Assembly (NCBI GenBank): GCA_022563055.1
Contig: JADFOB010000092.1
Location: 1 to 6,049 of the forward strand
Length of the DNA: 6,049 nucleotides
From: Planctomycetota bacterium
GTDB taxonomy: Bacteria; Planctomycetota; Phycisphaerae; UBA1845
Direction: 5' to 3'
Shown: in pieces, positions 5,370-6,049 of the stretch
Numbering within the stretch: position 1 is the first letter of the stretch
Layout of the letters: every line of letters begins with the position of its first letter
Position numbers and translations under genes: made by a program
Notes under the pieces: generated by a model
The model's database searches: none
What the model saw: the letters and a program-made list of their open reading frames with translations, nothing else
What the model was told of the DNA's origin: nothing

Positions 5370-6049
5370 ATGTGGCCTTTTTCCCGTAGAGAAACCGTGA
5401 GTGGAAACAGCAAAATCGGCGTCTTGATCCTGGTCATGGCGGTCGTTTCCTTTGCCGTGGGAACAAGTACGATCCACCTCCTCTACCGGGCGGCGTTTGC
5501 GCAACAGGAGATGCGGTTAATCGAGGCGGCTCAGAGCCAGGCGCGTCTCCTGGAAGCTCTAACAAGGCACGAAAACGCACAGGCCGCGCAGCGTCCCGGC
5601 CAACCCGGATGCGGGCTTCCTTCTGTCTTGGCTCTCATCAACGAAGCGCACGAGAACTTCCGCGGTTTTGGGGAAACGGGTGAACTCACCCTGGCCCGGC
5701 GTGAGGGGGACAAGATCATCTTCCTGTTGAGTCACCGTCACTATGACCTCGAAAACCCCAAGCCAATTCCGTTCACCTCTGAGTTGGGGGAGCCGATGCG
5801 GCGGGCGCTGTTGGGTGAATCGGGAACGCTGACGGGGCTGGACTATCGCGGAGAAGTAGTCCTGGCGGCTCACGAGCCGGTGACAGGCCTCGACATCGGC
5901 GTCGTGGCGAAGATCGACCTGGCGGAAATACGCGCCCCCTTCGTACGAGCTGGAATCATCAGCGGAGGCGTTGCGCTCTTGTTCGTCCTGGGTGGAGCCT
6001 GGTTGTTCCTGCGTATTAGCAATCCACTGCTGCGGCGGCTCGAAGAGAG
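5370..6049 (+). CDS. Membrane sensor protein, N-terminal part (runs off window)
   Basis: The first 226 codons are present and the frame stays open to the right edge. A short basic N-terminus is followed by TM1 at about residues 16-38. An extracytoplasmic sensor region of about 155 residues comes next, then TM2 at about 194-217. The last residues (SNPLLRRLEE) look like the start of a HAMP-type or helical linker. The sensor begins with an amphipathic helix rich in Gln, Glu and Ala, and ends with an AAHEPVTGLDIGVVAKID segment. That layout, with the GLxxGVVAKID strand just before TM2, is what I expect of a Cache/PDC-type ligand-binding domain. I recall similar segments in PAS-containing kinases and cyclases. 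The output domain (kinase, cyclase or GGDEF) is outside the window, so the protein's activity cannot be stated. It is separated from the kinase by 474 nt and is probably transcribed on its own. Confidence 0.85.
   Translation, partial: MWPFSRRETVSGNSKIGVLILVMAVVSFAVGTSTIHLLYRAAFAQQEMRLIEAAQSQARLLEALTRHENAQAAQRPGQPGCGLPSVLALINEAHENFRGFGETGELTLARREGDKIIFLLSHRHYDLENPKPIPFTSELGEPMRRALLGESGTLTGLDYRGEVVLAAHEPVTGLDIGVVAKIDLAEIRAPFVRAGIISGGVALLFVLGGAWLFLRISNPLLRRLEE

Noticed and set aside
5057..5437. Minus-strand open frame of 126 codons between the two sensor genes
   Set aside because: It crosses the second repeat hairpin's edge and the start of the real gene at 5370, and has no recognisable protein features.
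1..6049. CRISPR arrays, tRNA or rRNA genes, and insertion sequence ends
   Set aside because: I saw no regularly spaced repeats, no cloverleaf or conserved rRNA stretch, and no transposase or terminal inverted repeats; the only mobile element supported is the group II intron.

Overview
The window carries a complete group II intron retroelement, then a two-component regulatory operon, then the start of a second membrane sensor gene that runs off the right edge. All recognised genes are on the + strand. Codon use is GC-rich throughout. The HAMP-less histidine kinase with a very large outside sensor and the paired GC hairpin repeat in the intergenic region recall Planctomycetota or a related group. 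That placement rests on style and memory, not on a search.

Region by region: 1-157 is non-coding or holds only the tail of an upstream gene, with two perfect hairpins (42-68 and 133-154). 158-2079 is a group II intron whose ends can be read directly: a GTGCG 5' end, an EBS1 loop complementary to the last six bases of the 5' exon, a multifunctional reverse transcriptase/maturase (645-1991) in domain IV, a canonical 33-nt domain V, and a domain VI with a bulged branch-point A seven bases before a TAT 3' end. The intron starts three bases after an 8-bp hairpin, the kind of site used by group IIC introns, and its protein has no recognisable endonuclease domain. 2080-2292 is the 3' exon and the leader of the next operon.

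2293-3036 encodes an OmpR/PhoB-type response regulator. It overlaps by 4 nt (ATGA) a 620-residue sensor histidine kinase (3033-4895). The pair is a translationally coupled signalling unit: the kinase should sense something outside the cytoplasmic membrane, autophosphorylate His398 and pass phosphate to Asp55 of the regulator, which then binds DNA. The sensed signal and the target genes cannot be read here.

4896-5369 (474 nt) has no convincing gene. It holds a possible weak terminator, a tandem pair of GC hairpins that looks like an interspersed repeat, and a small hairpin ahead of the last gene. 5370 to the end is the N-terminal part of a second membrane sensor: TM, about 155 residues of extracytoplasmic sensor, TM, then the start of a cytoplasmic segment. 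Its output domain lies beyond the window.

I see no strong evidence for a wholly new system. The parts most worth a second look are the intron's insertion site upstream of the operon, the uncharacterised sensor of the kinase, and the double-hairpin repeat.
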